Shown here piece by piece: positions 29,748-39,286 of a stretch of DNA of 64,000 bases. The position numbers and the translations under genes are program-made. The stretch is taken from the NCBI GenBank assembly GCA_046541515.1, contig JBKHDD010000005.1, forward strand, positions 10,406 through 74,405, read 5' to 3'. The notes beneath the pieces are model-generated. The model did not search any database, was not told the origin of the DNA, and saw nothing but the letters and a program-made list of their open reading frames with translations. Every line of letters starts with the position of its first letter. Within the stretch, counting starts at the first letter, position 1. The stretch comes from CAYFVR01 sp046541515 (lineage in GTDB: Bacteria > Desulfobacterota > Desulfobacteria > Desulfobacterales > Desulfococcaceae).

Positions 29748-30668
29748 ATGGCCGGCCGACTGACCCGCATCCGAAAATCTTATTTTCTCCACAGCTTCGT
29801 TCGGGACCCCATCGCCCTGGCCAGTTTTCTCGCGCTGGCGGCGTTGATGATCGCCAGCTTCGGCGCCCCGGCGCTGGCCCCCCACGATCCCTACGATGCG
29901 CGCACCATCGACATCATGGATTCCGAGTTGCCGCCCATCTGGCTGGACAACGGCGACGGCCGGTTTCCGCTGGGGACCGACTCCCAGGGGCGAGACATGC
30001 TCTCCACCCTGCTGTACGGGATGCGGGTTTCCATCATCATCGGCCTGGGCGCGGTGGCGCTTCAGTCGCTGATCGGAATCGTGCTTGGCCTACTGGCCGG
30101 CTACAAAGGGAAACGGTTCGACGCCATCCTCATGCGGATGGCCGACGTGCAGCTTTCCTTTTCCACCTACATGGTGGCCATTTTCTTTGGCGCCCTCTTC
30201 CAGGCCGCCTTCGGCATGGGGCTGTACGAGGAGTTCGCCGTTCCGCTGTTGATTCTCATCATCGGCGTCGCGGAGTGGCCCCAATACGCCCGCACCGTCC
30301 GGGCCTCGGTGATGGCCGAAAAAAAGAAGGAATACGTGGAGGCCGCCCGGGTCATCGGCCTCTCCCCCACCCGGATCATGTGGCGGCAAATTCTGCCCAA
30401 CGCCATGACGCCGGTGCTGGTCATCTCCACGGTGCAGGTGGCCAACGCCATCATGAGCGAAGCGGCCCTCTCCTTCATCGGGCTGGGCATGCCGGTGACC
30501 CGCCCCTCCCTGGGCTCCCTCATCAAGTCCGGCTTCGACTACATCTTCTCCGGCTCCTGGTGGATCACCTTGTTCCCCGGCGTCGCCCTGGTGGTGCTGA
30601 TCCTCTCCATCAATCTGCTGGGGGACTGGCTGCGGGACTTCCTCAATCCGAAGTTGTACAAGGAGTGA
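29748..30668 (+). CDS. Peptide-type ABC importer, permease 2 (DppC-like)
   Basis: 306 residues. The N-terminal helix (FVRDPIALASFLALAALMIA) and a periplasmic loop (PLGTDSQGRDMLSTLLYGMR, the DppC-type motif) precede five helices with the coupling motif EYVEAARVIGLSPTRIMWRQ. The ATG at 29748 starts 2 bp after the stop of permease 1, and the stop overlaps the ribosome site of the next gene. It pairs with permease 1. Confidence 0.95.
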   Translation: MAGRLTRIRKSYFLHSFVRDPIALASFLALAALMIASFGAPALAPHDPYDARTIDIMDSELPPIWLDNGDGRFPLGTDSQGRDMLSTLLYGMRVSIIIGLGAVALQSLIGIVLGLLAGYKGKRFDAILMRMADVQLSFSTYMVAIFFGALFQAAFGMGLYEEFAVPLLILIIGVAEWPQYARTVRASVMAEKKKEYVEAARVIGLSPTRIMWRQILPNAMTPVLVISTVQVANAIMSEAALSFIGLGMPVTRPSLGSLIKSGFDYIFSGSWWITLFPGVALVVLILSINLLGDWLRDFLNPKLYKE

Positions 30669-30670
30669 CC

Positions 30671-31639
30671 GTGGCCACCGAACCGTTGCTGTCCGTCCGC
30701 GACCTCAACATCGGCTTCCGCCTCCGCCACGGGGTGCTTACGGCCGTCCGCGGCGCCAGTTTCGACCTGGGCGAGAGCGAACGGCTGGGCATCGTGGGCG
30801 AATCCGGCGCCGGCAAGTCGGTGACCGGCTTCGGCATCATCAACATGGTCGGCAAGCCGGGCTGCATCGCCGGCGGCTCCATCCGGTTTCAAGGGCGGGA
30901 ACTGACGACGCTGTCCGAAGAAGAAATGCGCCGCATCCGGGGCGACCGGATCAGCATGATCTTCCAGGACCCGATGATGACCCTGAACCCGGTGCTGACC
31001 ATCGGCGATCAGATGATCGAAACCCTCCAGGCCCATCGGAAAATCTCCCGCAGGGACGCCGCCGAGATCGCCATGGACCGGATTCGAAAGGTGGCGATCC
31101 CCGCTCCGGAAAAGCGGATGAAACAGTATCCCCACGAATTTTCGGGCGGCATGCGCCAGCGGATCGTGATCGCCATCGCCCTGCTCACCTCTCCGGCCCT
31201 GATCATCGCCGACGAGCCGACCACGGCGCTGGACGTGACCATCCAAGCCGACATCATGGCGCTGTTGCTGGAGCTGTGCCGGTCGGAAAAGATGGGGCTG
31301 ATTCTCATCACCCACGATCTGGCGGTGGTCTCCCAGGTGGCCCAGCGGATCGCGGTGATGTACGCCGGCGCGGTGATGGAGCTGGGGGAGACCGAACAGA
31401 TCATTTCCAATCCCCAGCACCCCTACACCCGGGGCCTGCTGGCCGCCCTGCCCCAGGTGGTGGACCGGCGGGGCCGATTGAACCAGATCCCCGGCGTCAT
31501 GCCCAATCTCCTGGGCGTTCCCGAGGGCTGCCCCTTCAACAATCGCTGTTCCTGGTGCGAAGACATCTGCCGCCGGGAAACGCCGCCGCTGACCCCCAAG
31601 GCCGCCGGTTGCCTGGCCGCCTGCCATCTGTTGGAGTGA
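30671..31639 (+). CDS. Peptide-type ABC importer, ATPase 1 (DppD-like)
   Basis: 322 residues from the GTG at 30671, chosen because AAGGAG overlaps the stop of permease 2 and the conserved start ([13 protein letters not shown]) follows. Walker A is GESGAGKS, the signature [15 protein letters not shown] and Walker [14 protein letters not shown]. The C-terminal oligopeptide-transporter extension contains [14 protein letters not shown], with Cys residues that in related proteins can bind an iron-sulfur cluster. It pairs with ATPase 2. Confidence 0.95.
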   Translation: MATEPLLSVRDLNIGFRLRHGVLTAVRGASFDLGESERLGIVGESGAGKSVTGFGIINMVGKPGCIAGGSIRFQGRELTTLSEEEMRRIRGDRISMIFQDPMMTLNPVLTIGDQMIETLQAHRKISRRDAAEIAMDRIRKVAIPAPEKRMKQYPHEFSGGMRQRIVIAIALLTSPALIIADEPTTALDVTIQADIMALLLELCRSEKMGLILITHDLAVVSQVAQRIAVMYAGAVMELGETEQIISNPQHPYTRGLLAALPQVVDRRGRLNQIPGVMPNLLGVPEGCPFNNRCSWCEDICRRETPPLTPKAAGCLAACHLLE

Positions 31640-31649
31640 GAACGCGACC

Positions 31650-32666
31650 ATGAACGACAACGTGCTGCTGAGCGTGAAAAACGTGGTCAAACACTTCGAC
31701 ATCACCGGCGGATGGCTGGAGCAGTTCCGGTTCGAAGGCGGGCGGATCTTGCGGCGGCCTTCCGTGGTCCATGCGGTCAACGGGGTGAGCTTCGACATTC
31801 GGGAGGGGGAAACGGTGAGCGTGGTGGGCGAGTCGGGCTGCGGGAAATCGACCCTGGCCCGGACGGTGGTGCGGCTCTATCCGCCAACCGGCGGAGAGGT
31901 GCACTACCGGGGTGCGCGGATCGATCACTTGTCCCGGCAGGAGCTGAAACCCTACCGGACGAAAATGCAGATGGTTTTCCAGGACCCCTACGCCTCGCTG
32001 AATCCCCGGATGACCCTGCGGCGGATTTTGGAAGAGCCGATACGGTTTCACCGGCCGGCGATGACCGACGGCGAGGTGCGGGACCGGGTGGCGGAGATCA
32101 TGGAGCAGGTGGGCGTGGACCCCGGCTGGCGGGACCGGTATCCCCACGAATTCTCCGGCGGCCAGCGCCAGCGGATTTCCATCGCCCGGGCCCTGGCCGT
32201 GGACCCGGAGTTCATCGTGGCCGACGAGCCCATCGCGGCGTTGGACGTCTCCATCCAGGCCCAGATCCTCAACCTGATGATGGACTTGCAGGAGCGGCGG
32301 GGGCTGACCTATTTTTTCATCAGCCACGATTTGTCGGTGGTGGAGCACATTTCCAGCCGGGTGGCCGTGATGTATCTGGGCACTCTTTGCGAGCTGGCCG
32401 AAACCGACGAGTTGTTCGAAAACCCCCGCCATCCCTACACCCGGGCGCTTCTCTCCGCCATTCCCAAACTGGGCGCGGAGGGCTTCCGGCACGAGCGGCT
32501 GAAAGGCGACGTGCCCACCCCCATCGACCTCCCCGCCGGCTGCGTCTTCCGCGGCCGCTGCCCGCACTCCGACGGCGCCCGCTGCGTCAACGAAATCCCG
32601 GAAATCCGCGAATACGAATCCGGCGCGCGGGTGGCGTGTCACGGGGTGGAGGAAGGGCGGATCTGA
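31650..32666 (+). CDS. Peptide-type ABC importer, ATPase 2 (DppF-like)
   Basis: 338 residues. Walker A is GESGCGKSTLAR, the signature FSGGQRQRISIARAL and Walker B FIVADEPIAALDV. The extension includes CVFRGRCPHSDGARC, again Cys-rich. The ATG lies 10 bp past the stop of ATPase 1, with GGAGTGAGAACG upstream. It closes the operon; no terminator was seen after it and the next gene is convergent after 136 bp. Confidence 0.95.
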   Translation: MNDNVLLSVKNVVKHFDITGGWLEQFRFEGGRILRRPSVVHAVNGVSFDIREGETVSVVGESGCGKSTLARTVVRLYPPTGGEVHYRGARIDHLSRQELKPYRTKMQMVFQDPYASLNPRMTLRRILEEPIRFHRPAMTDGEVRDRVAEIMEQVGVDPGWRDRYPHEFSGGQRQRISIARALAVDPEFIVADEPIAALDVSIQAQILNLMMDLQERRGLTYFFISHDLSVVEHISSRVAVMYLGTLCELAETDELFENPRHPYTRALLSAIPKLGAEGFRHERLKGDVPTPIDLPAGCVFRGRCPHSDGARCVNEIPEIREYESGARVACHGVEEGRI

Positions 32667-32802
32667 CTTCGGTTCAACGCCTTTTCAACCGGAAGGTGGA
32701 CTGGGCCATCCGACTTCTTCCCGAAACGGTTGCGGTTTTCGCGATCTCCCAGACGGACCGGCGGAAATTTGCGAAAGCCTCCGAATTTGGGCGCCCCGCC
32801 GA

Positions 32803-34950
32803 TCAGGAAGGAATCGCCCTTTCCCTGGGCAACGCCACCGCAAACGTGCTCCCCTCCCCCGGGCGGCTTTCCAGGAAAATTTCTCCGCCGTGGAGGTGGA
32901 CCAGGCGGCGGACCAGGGCGAGACCGAGGCCGGTGCCGTCCTGGGAGCGGGCGAAGCCGCCGTCCACCTGGGTGAACGGCTCGAAAATTTGCTCCAGGGC
33001 CTCGGGTTCGATCCCGATGCCCGTATCCCTCACCCGAAAACAGACCCGCCCCGGTTCGGTTCGGTCTTCCACCGTCAGCGTGACCATTCCGCCTTCGGGC
33101 GTGAATTTGACCGCGTTGGAAAGCAGGTTGACCAGAATCTGCTTCAATCGGCGCTGATCGGCGAGAATCGTCTCCGTCCGGCCGTTGAAGCGGGAGTAAA
33201 GCGTGATCCCTTTCTTCTCCGCCGGGGCGCGGACCATCCGGAGGCTGCTTTCGCAGATGTCCGGCACCGAAACCGGCGTCACCTCCAACTCCAGCTTTCC
33301 CGCTTCGATTTTGGAAATGTCAAGGATGTCGTTGATCAGGGCCAGGAGATGATTGCCGGCGCGCTCAATGATTTCCAGGCTGTGCAACTGCTTTTGGTTC
33401 AGGGGGCCGTAGACTTGATCCTGCAAAGCCTCCGTCATGCCCAGGACCGCCGTCAACGGAGTCCGAAGTTCGTGGCTCATGTTGGCCAGGAATTCGTCTT
33501 TGAGGCGAGCCGCCTTGGCCAGCTCCAGGTTGGCCGCCTCCAGCTCCCGGGTCCGATCTCCCACGCGGTCCGCCAGGAGGGTCCGTTCCGCCTCCAAGGC
33601 GGAACGCATCCGTTGCCGGGCCAAAAAGGAGCCGACCATTTCGGCGGCGGTTTTGAGCGTCATCACCTCTCCCGCGTCCCATCGCCGGAAATGCGCGCCA
33701 TCTTCCAGGCCCAAAAAGCCGTAGAGGTCATGCCCCGTCCGGACCGGGAGCAAAAGGACCGAGCGGGCTTTCCGGCCGGAAAAAAACCAGCGCTCCTCGG
33801 GGGGAAATCCACTGACGGCCCCCAGCACGGGGCGATCTTCGGCGAAGGCCGCAAGCCAACGCTGCAGCCCTTCGTTGAAATGAATGGCTTTCTCGGGAGG
33901 GGCCGAACAAGCGGTCTCCCCTTCCCCTCTCCGGATTTCGGCCACCCCGCGGGCCATCGGTTCGCCGGCGCCATCCTTCTGGTTTTCGTAAAGAAATACG
34001 TGACTGGCGCCGGAGGCTTCCATCAGGTGCTCCAATCCGGTTTCGAGGGCTTCGGGCGAATCGGACAGCAAGGCCCGGGAGCAGGCGGAAAGGCCCTGCT
34101 CGTATCGCAAACGCTGGTTCAGCGCCAGTTCGTAGGTTTTTCGCTGGGAAATATCCCGGGCCGAAACAAAAATTCCGCAAACCCGCCCCTCCTCGTCTCG
34201 GACGGGCGTTTTCGTAACGCTGACCCACTCGAGACCCCGGGGGCCAATCACCTGTTGATCCAAGATCAGCGGCTCGCCGGTTTCCAGAACCTTTTGATCT
34301 TCTTCCAAGAACACGCGCGCCTGTTCCGGAGGAAAAAAATCCAAATCGCCTCGGCCCAGAATTCCGGACCGATCCCGCCAGAGAAATTTGCAGAAAGCCG
34401 CGTTGGCCGCCCGATAAATGCCGTTCAAATCCTTGACCATCACCAGATCGGGCGTCGCCTCAAACATTGCGTACAGCAACTCGTCACGGCCGCGAAAAAA
34501 GCTGAAATTCTCTCGATCGGCCAAAGCCGGCGAAACCCTTTTCGGCGGGGGCGGGTCCGGCTTGGCGGGAAACGTTCCGCCCAGTCGGGCCGCCTTCTGC
34601 ACGGCGGACCGCAAGTCGGGGGGCTCAAAGGGACGAAACAGCGGGATGCCCGGTCCGGCGGCCAACCGGCGACAGGCCGCCACATCCGCCGGATGGGTGA
34701 GGAATACCAGGGACGGAGATTCCCCCGCCGCGTCCCGAATTCCATCGGCTTCGGCCGGGTCCGCGGGGCGTGGCCGGTCCAGGTCGACCAACACCACGTC
34801 GGGCCGTTCCGGGGCGCGGGGCAAAAGCGTTTGGGCCGCGAGAATGTCCGCCGCCATACCAACCACCGCGTATCCGGCGTCGTTCAGCATGTTGGCGAGG
34901 GCTTCGGCGGGACCGGGATCCCCTCCGACCAGATACACATGCAGGGTCAT
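32803..34950 (-). CDS. Sensor histidine kinase: degenerate receiver, PAS, GAF, kinase
   Basis: 715 residues, soluble. The first 120 residues look like a receiver (LHVYLVGGDPGPAEALANML, VVLVDLDRPRP) but the acidic pair is altered (GGDP) and the conserved Lys is Arg (LFRPFEP), so it is probably not phosphorylated normally. A PAS domain (MFEATPDLVMVKDLNGIYRA, then GIFVSARDIS) and a GAF-like segment (about 300-440) follow. The kinase core is intact: LANMSHELRTPLTAVLGM, N-box ILVNLLSNAVKFTP, G-boxes VRDTGIGIEPE and DGTGLGLALVRR. Its start overlaps the end of the next gene's reading frame (ATGA, 34947-34950), so it is coupled to the upstream receiver-kinase. The convergent importer operon ends 136 bp away. 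Confidence 0.9.
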   Translation of the reverse strand: MTLHVYLVGGDPGPAEALANMLNDAGYAVVGMAADILAAQTLLPRAPERPDVVLVDLDRPRPADPAEADGIRDAAGESPSLVFLTHPADVAACRRLAAGPGIPLFRPFEPPDLRSAVQKAARLGGTFPAKPDPPPPKRVSPALADRENFSFFRGRDELLYAMFEATPDLVMVKDLNGIYRAANAAFCKFLWRDRSGILGRGDLDFFPPEQARVFLEEDQKVLETGEPLILDQQVIGPRGLEWVSVTKTPVRDEEGRVCGIFVSARDISQRKTYELALNQRLRYEQGLSACSRALLSDSPEALETGLEHLMEASGASHVFLYENQKDGAGEPMARGVAEIRRGEGETACSAPPEKAIHFNEGLQRWLAAFAEDRPVLGAVSGFPPEERWFFSGRKARSVLLLPVRTGHDLYGFLGLEDGAHFRRWDAGEVMTLKTAAEMVGSFLARQRMRSALEAERTLLADRVGDRTRELEAANLELAKAARLKDEFLANMSHELRTPLTAVLGMTEALQDQVYGPLNQKQLHSLEIIERAGNHLLALINDILDISKIEAGKLELEVTPVSVPDICESSLRMVRAPAEKKGITLYSRFNGRTETILADQRRLKQILVNLLSNAVKFTPEGGMVTLTVEDRTEPGRVCFRVRDTGIGIEPEALEQIFEPFTQVDGGFARSQDGTGLGLALVRRLVHLHGGEIFLESRPGEGSTFAVALPRERAIPS

Positions 34951-36413
34951 TCTTCTTCCCGACAGTTCCGGGTTGGGATCACCATTTCCACCACCAGCCC
35001 CTCCCGGTCGGCGCGATTGGCGGCCCGACAGGTCCCGCCCGCCTCCCAGACGACCACCGCGACCATGGAAAGCCCCAACCCCATTCCGGGCACCTCTCCG
35101 GTCTGGTCCTTGTCCCCCTGATAGTAGGGATACCAGATTCTTCCCAGCTGAAGCGGAGAAAGCCGGATTCCGTCGTCGGTTACGCGGGTTCGAATTCCCT
35201 CGGGGGTCGAATCCATCTGAATTCCCACGGCAGGGCGTTTTTCGGGATGAAATTTCCAGGCGTTTTCCAGCAATTCCAACAAAAGATCCTGGAAGAGCGG
35301 GCGGGAAAGGGGGATTTCAACCGATGCCAGGTCCGCCGGAAACGCCACCGTCGGCGGTTCGATTCCCAGCGAAGCGGCCGCCTCTTTGGCCAGCCCGCCA
35401 ATTTCCCCCACCGTGCAACGCTCGGCCCAGCACAATCCGGCGGAAGTTGTTTGAATATAACGGAAAATATCCAAAATTTCCCTCTGGAGCCGATGCGCGC
35501 TGTCGGCCGCCATTTGCGTGAACTCCGCTCGTTCCGAAGGCTCCATCATTTCCGACTCCGCGACCAGCAGATCCAGGGCGCCGGTCAGCCCGTTGAGCGG
35601 GGTCTTGAGCTTGTGGCTGATCTGGCGGTGAAGAGACCAGGTCATTTTTCGTCCGTCCACCTGGCTCGTCACGTCCCGCAACCGGACCAGGAAGGGTTCC
35701 GCCTCCCGGCCGGAAGCGGGCATCAGATCCACCTGGAGCCACAGCGCGTTGGCGGCCAGGCAGTCCGGGCGAACCAGATACCGGGGCGCCTCGGCGGGTT
35801 CCGGCCAGTTTTCCCAAAGGGATTCGGGGCGTCGCCGGTACTCCGGAAGGGCCAGTTCGGGAAACGGCGTCTCCGGCAAGGATTCACCCGACGCGTTCTC
35901 CGGCAAGGAGAGAAACCGGCGGGCCTGTGGATTGGCGTACAGGATCCGTCGTTCCGGCGAAAGGGCCAAAAAGCCGTCGTCGTCCTGCTCCACCACCCAT
36001 TGGAAGCGACTGCGTTCGTAGACGAGTCGCCGATACCGGTTGAGGCGCAACAGCGTTCGGACCTGGGCGCGGAGTTCTCCCCGGTTGAAAGGCTTGGACA
36101 AAAAATTGTCGGCGCCGGCCTCGATGCCATCCAGACGAGATTGGGCGTCGTCCAGGGCCGTGACCATTATGATCGGGATTTCGGAGGTCTTCGGGTCCTC
36201 GCGAAGGTTTCGGCACACTTCCTGACCGTTCATGCCCGGCATCATCACGTCCAGCAGGATCAGGTCCGGCGGGGTTTCCCGCGCCATTTCCAGGGCCTGG
36301 GACCCGTTTTCGGCGAAGCGCAGGCGATAGCTTTCCGAATGCAGCAGGGCCGCCAGGGTGTCCCGCGCGGATTCGGTGTCGTCAACAATCAGAATGTCCG
36401 GCTCGCTGGCCAT
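34947..36413 (-). CDS. Receiver - PAS-like - histidine kinase
   Basis: 488 residues. Receiver at about 6-125 (DILIVDDTESARDTLAALLH, Asp in LILLDVMMPGMNG, Lys in LSKPFNRGEL). A PAS-like middle (about 135-255; FQWVVEQDDDGFLALSPERR) leads to a kinase with His in HRQISHKLKTPLNGLTGALD and a C-terminal ATPase (LLLELLENAWKFHPE, TDDGIRLSPLQL, GMGLGLSMVAVVVW). The gene before it overlaps by 32 bp and the one after by 4, so several of these signalling genes are read together. It likely takes phosphate through its receiver. Confidence 0.9.
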   Translation of the reverse strand: MASEPDILIVDDTESARDTLAALLHSESYRLRFAENGSQALEMARETPPDLILLDVMMPGMNGQEVCRNLREDPKTSEIPIIMVTALDDAQSRLDGIEAGADNFLSKPFNRGELRAQVRTLLRLNRYRRLVYERSRFQWVVEQDDDGFLALSPERRILYANPQARRFLSLPENASGESLPETPFPELALPEYRRRPESLWENWPEPAEAPRYLVRPDCLAANALWLQVDLMPASGREAEPFLVRLRDVTSQVDGRKMTWSLHRQISHKLKTPLNGLTGALDLLVAESEMMEPSERAEFTQMAADSAHRLQREILDIFRYIQTTSAGLCWAERCTVGEIGGLAKEAAASLGIEPPTVAFPADLASVEIPLSRPLFQDLLLELLENAWKFHPEKRPAVGIQMDSTPEGIRTRVTDDGIRLSPLQLGRIWYPYYQGDKDQTGEVPGMGLGLSMVAVVVWEAGGTCRAANRADREGLVVEMVIPTRNCREEE

Positions 36414-37977
36414 GAGAATTCTCCGGAGAAAGGGCGAGAAAGTTTTCCACCGTTTTAATCAGGGTTCGAAGTCGGACGGGCTTGCTCATGTAGGCGTTGG
36501 CGCCGGCCGAAAGGCACCGTTCCCGGTCTCCGGCCATGGCCAGCGCCGTAATGGCGATCACGGGAACAAAGCGCAATTGGGGGTCGGCGCGAAGATTCCG
36601 AATGGCTTCCAGGCCGTCCATATCCGGCATTTGCACATCCATTAACATCAGGTCCGGCGGGTTTTGACGAGCGCCCTCCAGGGCTTCGCGACCGGTGAGG
36701 GCGGTCCGGACGGCGTAGCCCCGGGATCGGACATAATCGGCCATGACGGCGGCGCTTTCCGGATTATCCTCGGCGAGGAGAATGGTTGCTTTGGAAGGCG
36801 CTCCATCCGCCGCTTCGGCCGGTTTGCGGGAAACGATCTCCGAGGAATCCTTGGTCTGGCGGTCGGGGAGAGAAAGGGTAAAGCGGTTTCCGGATTCGAG
36901 GTGGCATTCCACCGTTATCTGGCCGCCCAACAAGGCGGACAATCGCCATGCCATGGGAAACGAAAGGTCGATGTCGCCGGGCGTCTGGATGTCCGGAAAG
37001 GCGTCGCCGGAAAGGAAACGCTCCAAGGTTTTCTCGGAGATGGCGATCCCCTCCCGGGACAGGGAAAGGCGGAAACGGTTTTCCGCCCGCACGGCGTCCA
37101 GGAGGATGGGCCGATCGGGCGCGCCGTCCTTGGCGTATCGGGCCAATTCCATCAGAATCCGGACCGCCATTTCCGGGTCGGTCCAGATCGTTTCCCCGGG
37201 AAGAACATCCCGGATCAACGGGGGCGGCTCCGCCGGGTATTCCGCGGCGAGACGTTCCCGGCAGGTCCGCAACAATTCGGAAACGGCCACCGGCTCCTTT
37301 TGAGCCGTCCGCCGTCCATTTTGAATATGCGCCAGTTCCAGCAAATCCTCCGAAAACCGAAGCAGGCGACCGATTCTTTCCCGGGACAAGGATGGATCGC
37401 CCCCGGCGCTTCCTTCCGATTCCCCGGATTCATCGTGGATGAGGTTCAGCTCCGCCGTCAGCCGGCGGGCCAGACCCAGAAAGAACCGGTCCATGCTTTT
37501 CAACCGCCGACTCAGCGCCTCCTTTTCCGCGTGCAACCGGCGGGTCCGCGCAGCGACTTTCCGCGACTTTTCGGACCGTTCCCGCCCCAACTCACGGCTT
37601 GCGGCCACTCGTTCGGAAGCGCGTTTCACGGTGACCAGAAGCTGGTCGATTTCACAAGGCTTGCGCAGGTAGCCGTAGGCCCCCAAATTGACCGCCTCGA
37701 CGGCCGAATCCCGGGAGGCGTGACCGGCAAGAACGATGCACTGGGTGCCCGGAGAGAACGTCCGAAGATAACGGATGATTTCCAGCCCGTCGATTTGCGG
37801 CGTCCGAAGGTCGATCAGGCCGACGGCGAAGGCGCGCCGAGCCAGAAGCGGCTTCACCCGCTCCGGCGCTCCCGCGATCGTCACCTTGAATCCCTCTGCT
37901 TTCAAAAAAGAGGCCAGGGCTTCCCGGAACAATTCGTCGTCGTCGACGATCAATACCGATTGAGGATCAATTTCCAT
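36382..37977 (-). CDS. Receiver - pseudo-histidine kinase - receiver
   Basis: 531 residues. The first receiver (QSVLIVDDDELFREALASFL, Asp in GLIDLRTPQIDG, Lys in LRKPCEI) and the last (ATILLAEDNPESAAVMADYV, Asp in LMLMDVQMPDMDG, Lys in MSKPVRL) look functional. The middle (about 150-390) follows kinase layout but is degenerate: where the H-box should be it reads FFLGLARRLTAELNLIHD, with Arg in place of the phospho-His, and the N-box (MELARYAKDGAP) and G-box (LSREGIAISEKTL) lack their key residues. It cannot be an active kinase in the usual way and may be a scaffold or phosphate sink. The start is the ATG at 37977; a GTG/ATG upstream is possible. It overlaps the next kinase by 32 bp. Confidence 0.82.
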   Translation of the reverse strand: MEIDPQSVLIVDDDELFREALASFLKAEGFKVTIAGAPERVKPLLARRAFAVGLIDLRTPQIDGLEIIRYLRTFSPGTQCIVLAGHASRDSAVEAVNLGAYGYLRKPCEIDQLLVTVKRASERVAASRELGRERSEKSRKVAARTRRLHAEKEALSRRLKSMDRFFLGLARRLTAELNLIHDESGESEGSAGGDPSLSRERIGRLLRFSEDLLELAHIQNGRRTAQKEPVAVSELLRTCRERLAAEYPAEPPPLIRDVLPGETIWTDPEMAVRILMELARYAKDGAPDRPILLDAVRAENRFRLSLSREGIAISEKTLERFLSGDAFPDIQTPGDIDLSFPMAWRLSALLGGQITVECHLESGNRFTLSLPDRQTKDSSEIVSRKPAEAADGAPSKATILLAEDNPESAAVMADYVRSRGYAVRTALTGREALEGARQNPPDLMLMDVQMPDMDGLEAIRNLRADPQLRFVPVIAITALAMAGDRERCLSAGANAYMSKPVRLRTLIKTVENFLALSPENSHGQRAGHSDC

Positions 37978-38027
37978 TTGTTTCCATGAATCCCGCCGAT
38001 ACGGTTCGAGGGACCTCGCCATTCCCT

Positions 38028-39140
38028 TTACAACTGGATGGTAAACACGGAACCCCGGGGTTCGTTGGCCTCCGCGAAAATGCGTCCGCCATGGGCTTCC
38101 ACCACCATTTTGCAAAAAACCAATCCCAGTCCGTATTGCGGGATGCCCCGTCGTTTCATGTCGGCCACTTCGTATTTTTCGAAAACCCGTTCCCGGCGCC
38201 CCTCCGGAATGCCGGGGCCTTCGTCCATCACCCGGACGACGAGGGCCGGAAATGGACCGGCCTCCTCCCCTGCGACCTCCGCCGGGGAAGGATACCGGGC
38301 CCGGATGGTGATCTGCCCCTCGTCCGGAGAAAATTTGATGGCGTTGCCGATCAGGTTGTCGAAAACCCGGTGCATGAGATTGGGGTCCAACAAAAGGGTC
38401 CGGGACTCGTCGGGAAGGTCGTCCACCACCGACACGTCCCGTCCAATGGCCATTGCGCGGCCGTGGCCCACCGCCGTTCGCAGCAGGTCGGCCACGTCGA
38501 CGGGTTCCCGCTGGAGGATCGGGTTGCCCGCTTCCATCTTTGCCAGCATGAGCATGTCGGTCAGGTAATTGTTTAAGCGACCGCCCTGCTCCCGAATTTT
38601 TTCGAGACCCCGGTCCGCCTCGGGGGAAAGCCGCCCGGAAAGTTTCAGAGAAAGAAATTCGCTCATTCCCATGATGACGGAAACGGGGCTCTTCATGTCG
38701 TGGACGATCATGTGGGCCAACTCTTCCCGAAGCCGAAGATTGTCCAGCAACTGGTCGTAAAGCCGCTTGATGCGGAGCATGGAACGGGCCCGCACCCGAA
38801 GTTCGCTTCCGCGAACCGGCTTGGAAAGAAATTCGTCGGCCCCGGCCTGAAACCCGCTCTCCAAGTCCCGGCGACTTTCCAGGGCGGTGACCAGAATGAC
38901 GGGAATGGGCGAGGTTTCGGGGTTTCCCTTCAGGGTCCGGCACACCTCGAATCCGTCCATGCCCGGCATCATCACGTCCAGCAAAATCAGGTCCGGGGCC
39001 TGGGCCGCCACCTGTTCCAGGGCTTCGGGACCGTTTCGGGCGAATCGGAGGCGAAAGGGCTCGGCGGCAAGGAGCGCTTCGAACGTGCTGCGGGCGCCGG
39101 GATCGTCGTCCACGACCAGCACGTCGGCGGTTTGGTTCAT
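38028..39140 (-). CDS. Receiver - histidine kinase
   Basis: 370 residues from the ATG at 39140, with AAAGGA about 10 bases upstream. Receiver at about 5-125 (DVLVVDDDPGARSTFEALLA, Asp in LILLDVMMPGMDG, Lys in LSKPVRGSEL). Kinase core: phospho-His in LAHMIVHDMKSPVSVIMGMS, N-box VFDNLIGNAIKFSP, G-boxes MDEGPGIPEGRR and QYGLGLVFCKMV. The H-D-M-K-S-P form belongs to the HDMKSP-type subset. The receiver is closely similar to that of the protein at 34947-36413, suggesting duplication. It lies 50 bp upstream of the pseudokinase gene. Confidence 0.9.
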   Translation of the reverse strand: MNQTADVLVVDDDPGARSTFEALLAAEPFRLRFARNGPEALEQVAAQAPDLILLDVMMPGMDGFEVCRTLKGNPETSPIPVILVTALESRRDLESGFQAGADEFLSKPVRGSELRVRARSMLRIKRLYDQLLDNLRLREELAHMIVHDMKSPVSVIMGMSEFLSLKLSGRLSPEADRGLEKIREQGGRLNNYLTDMLMLAKMEAGNPILQREPVDVADLLRTAVGHGRAMAIGRDVSVVDDLPDESRTLLLDPNLMHRVFDNLIGNAIKFSPDEGQITIRARYPSPAEVAGEEAGPFPALVVRVMDEGPGIPEGRRERVFEKYEVADMKRRGIPQYGLGLVFCKMVVEAHGGRIFAEANEPRGSVFTIQL

Positions 39141-39286
39141 GGCGGAATCCTTTCCGGAAAGGGCGCGACGAGGCGTCAACGGATTTTCGGATTGTGATCG
39201 CGGGGCGCGGGACGGCCGCTCGTCGGCCGAGGGGGGCACGGCGTCGAGGCGGAATCGGGGACGAAGGGCGCCCGGGGATATCGGAT

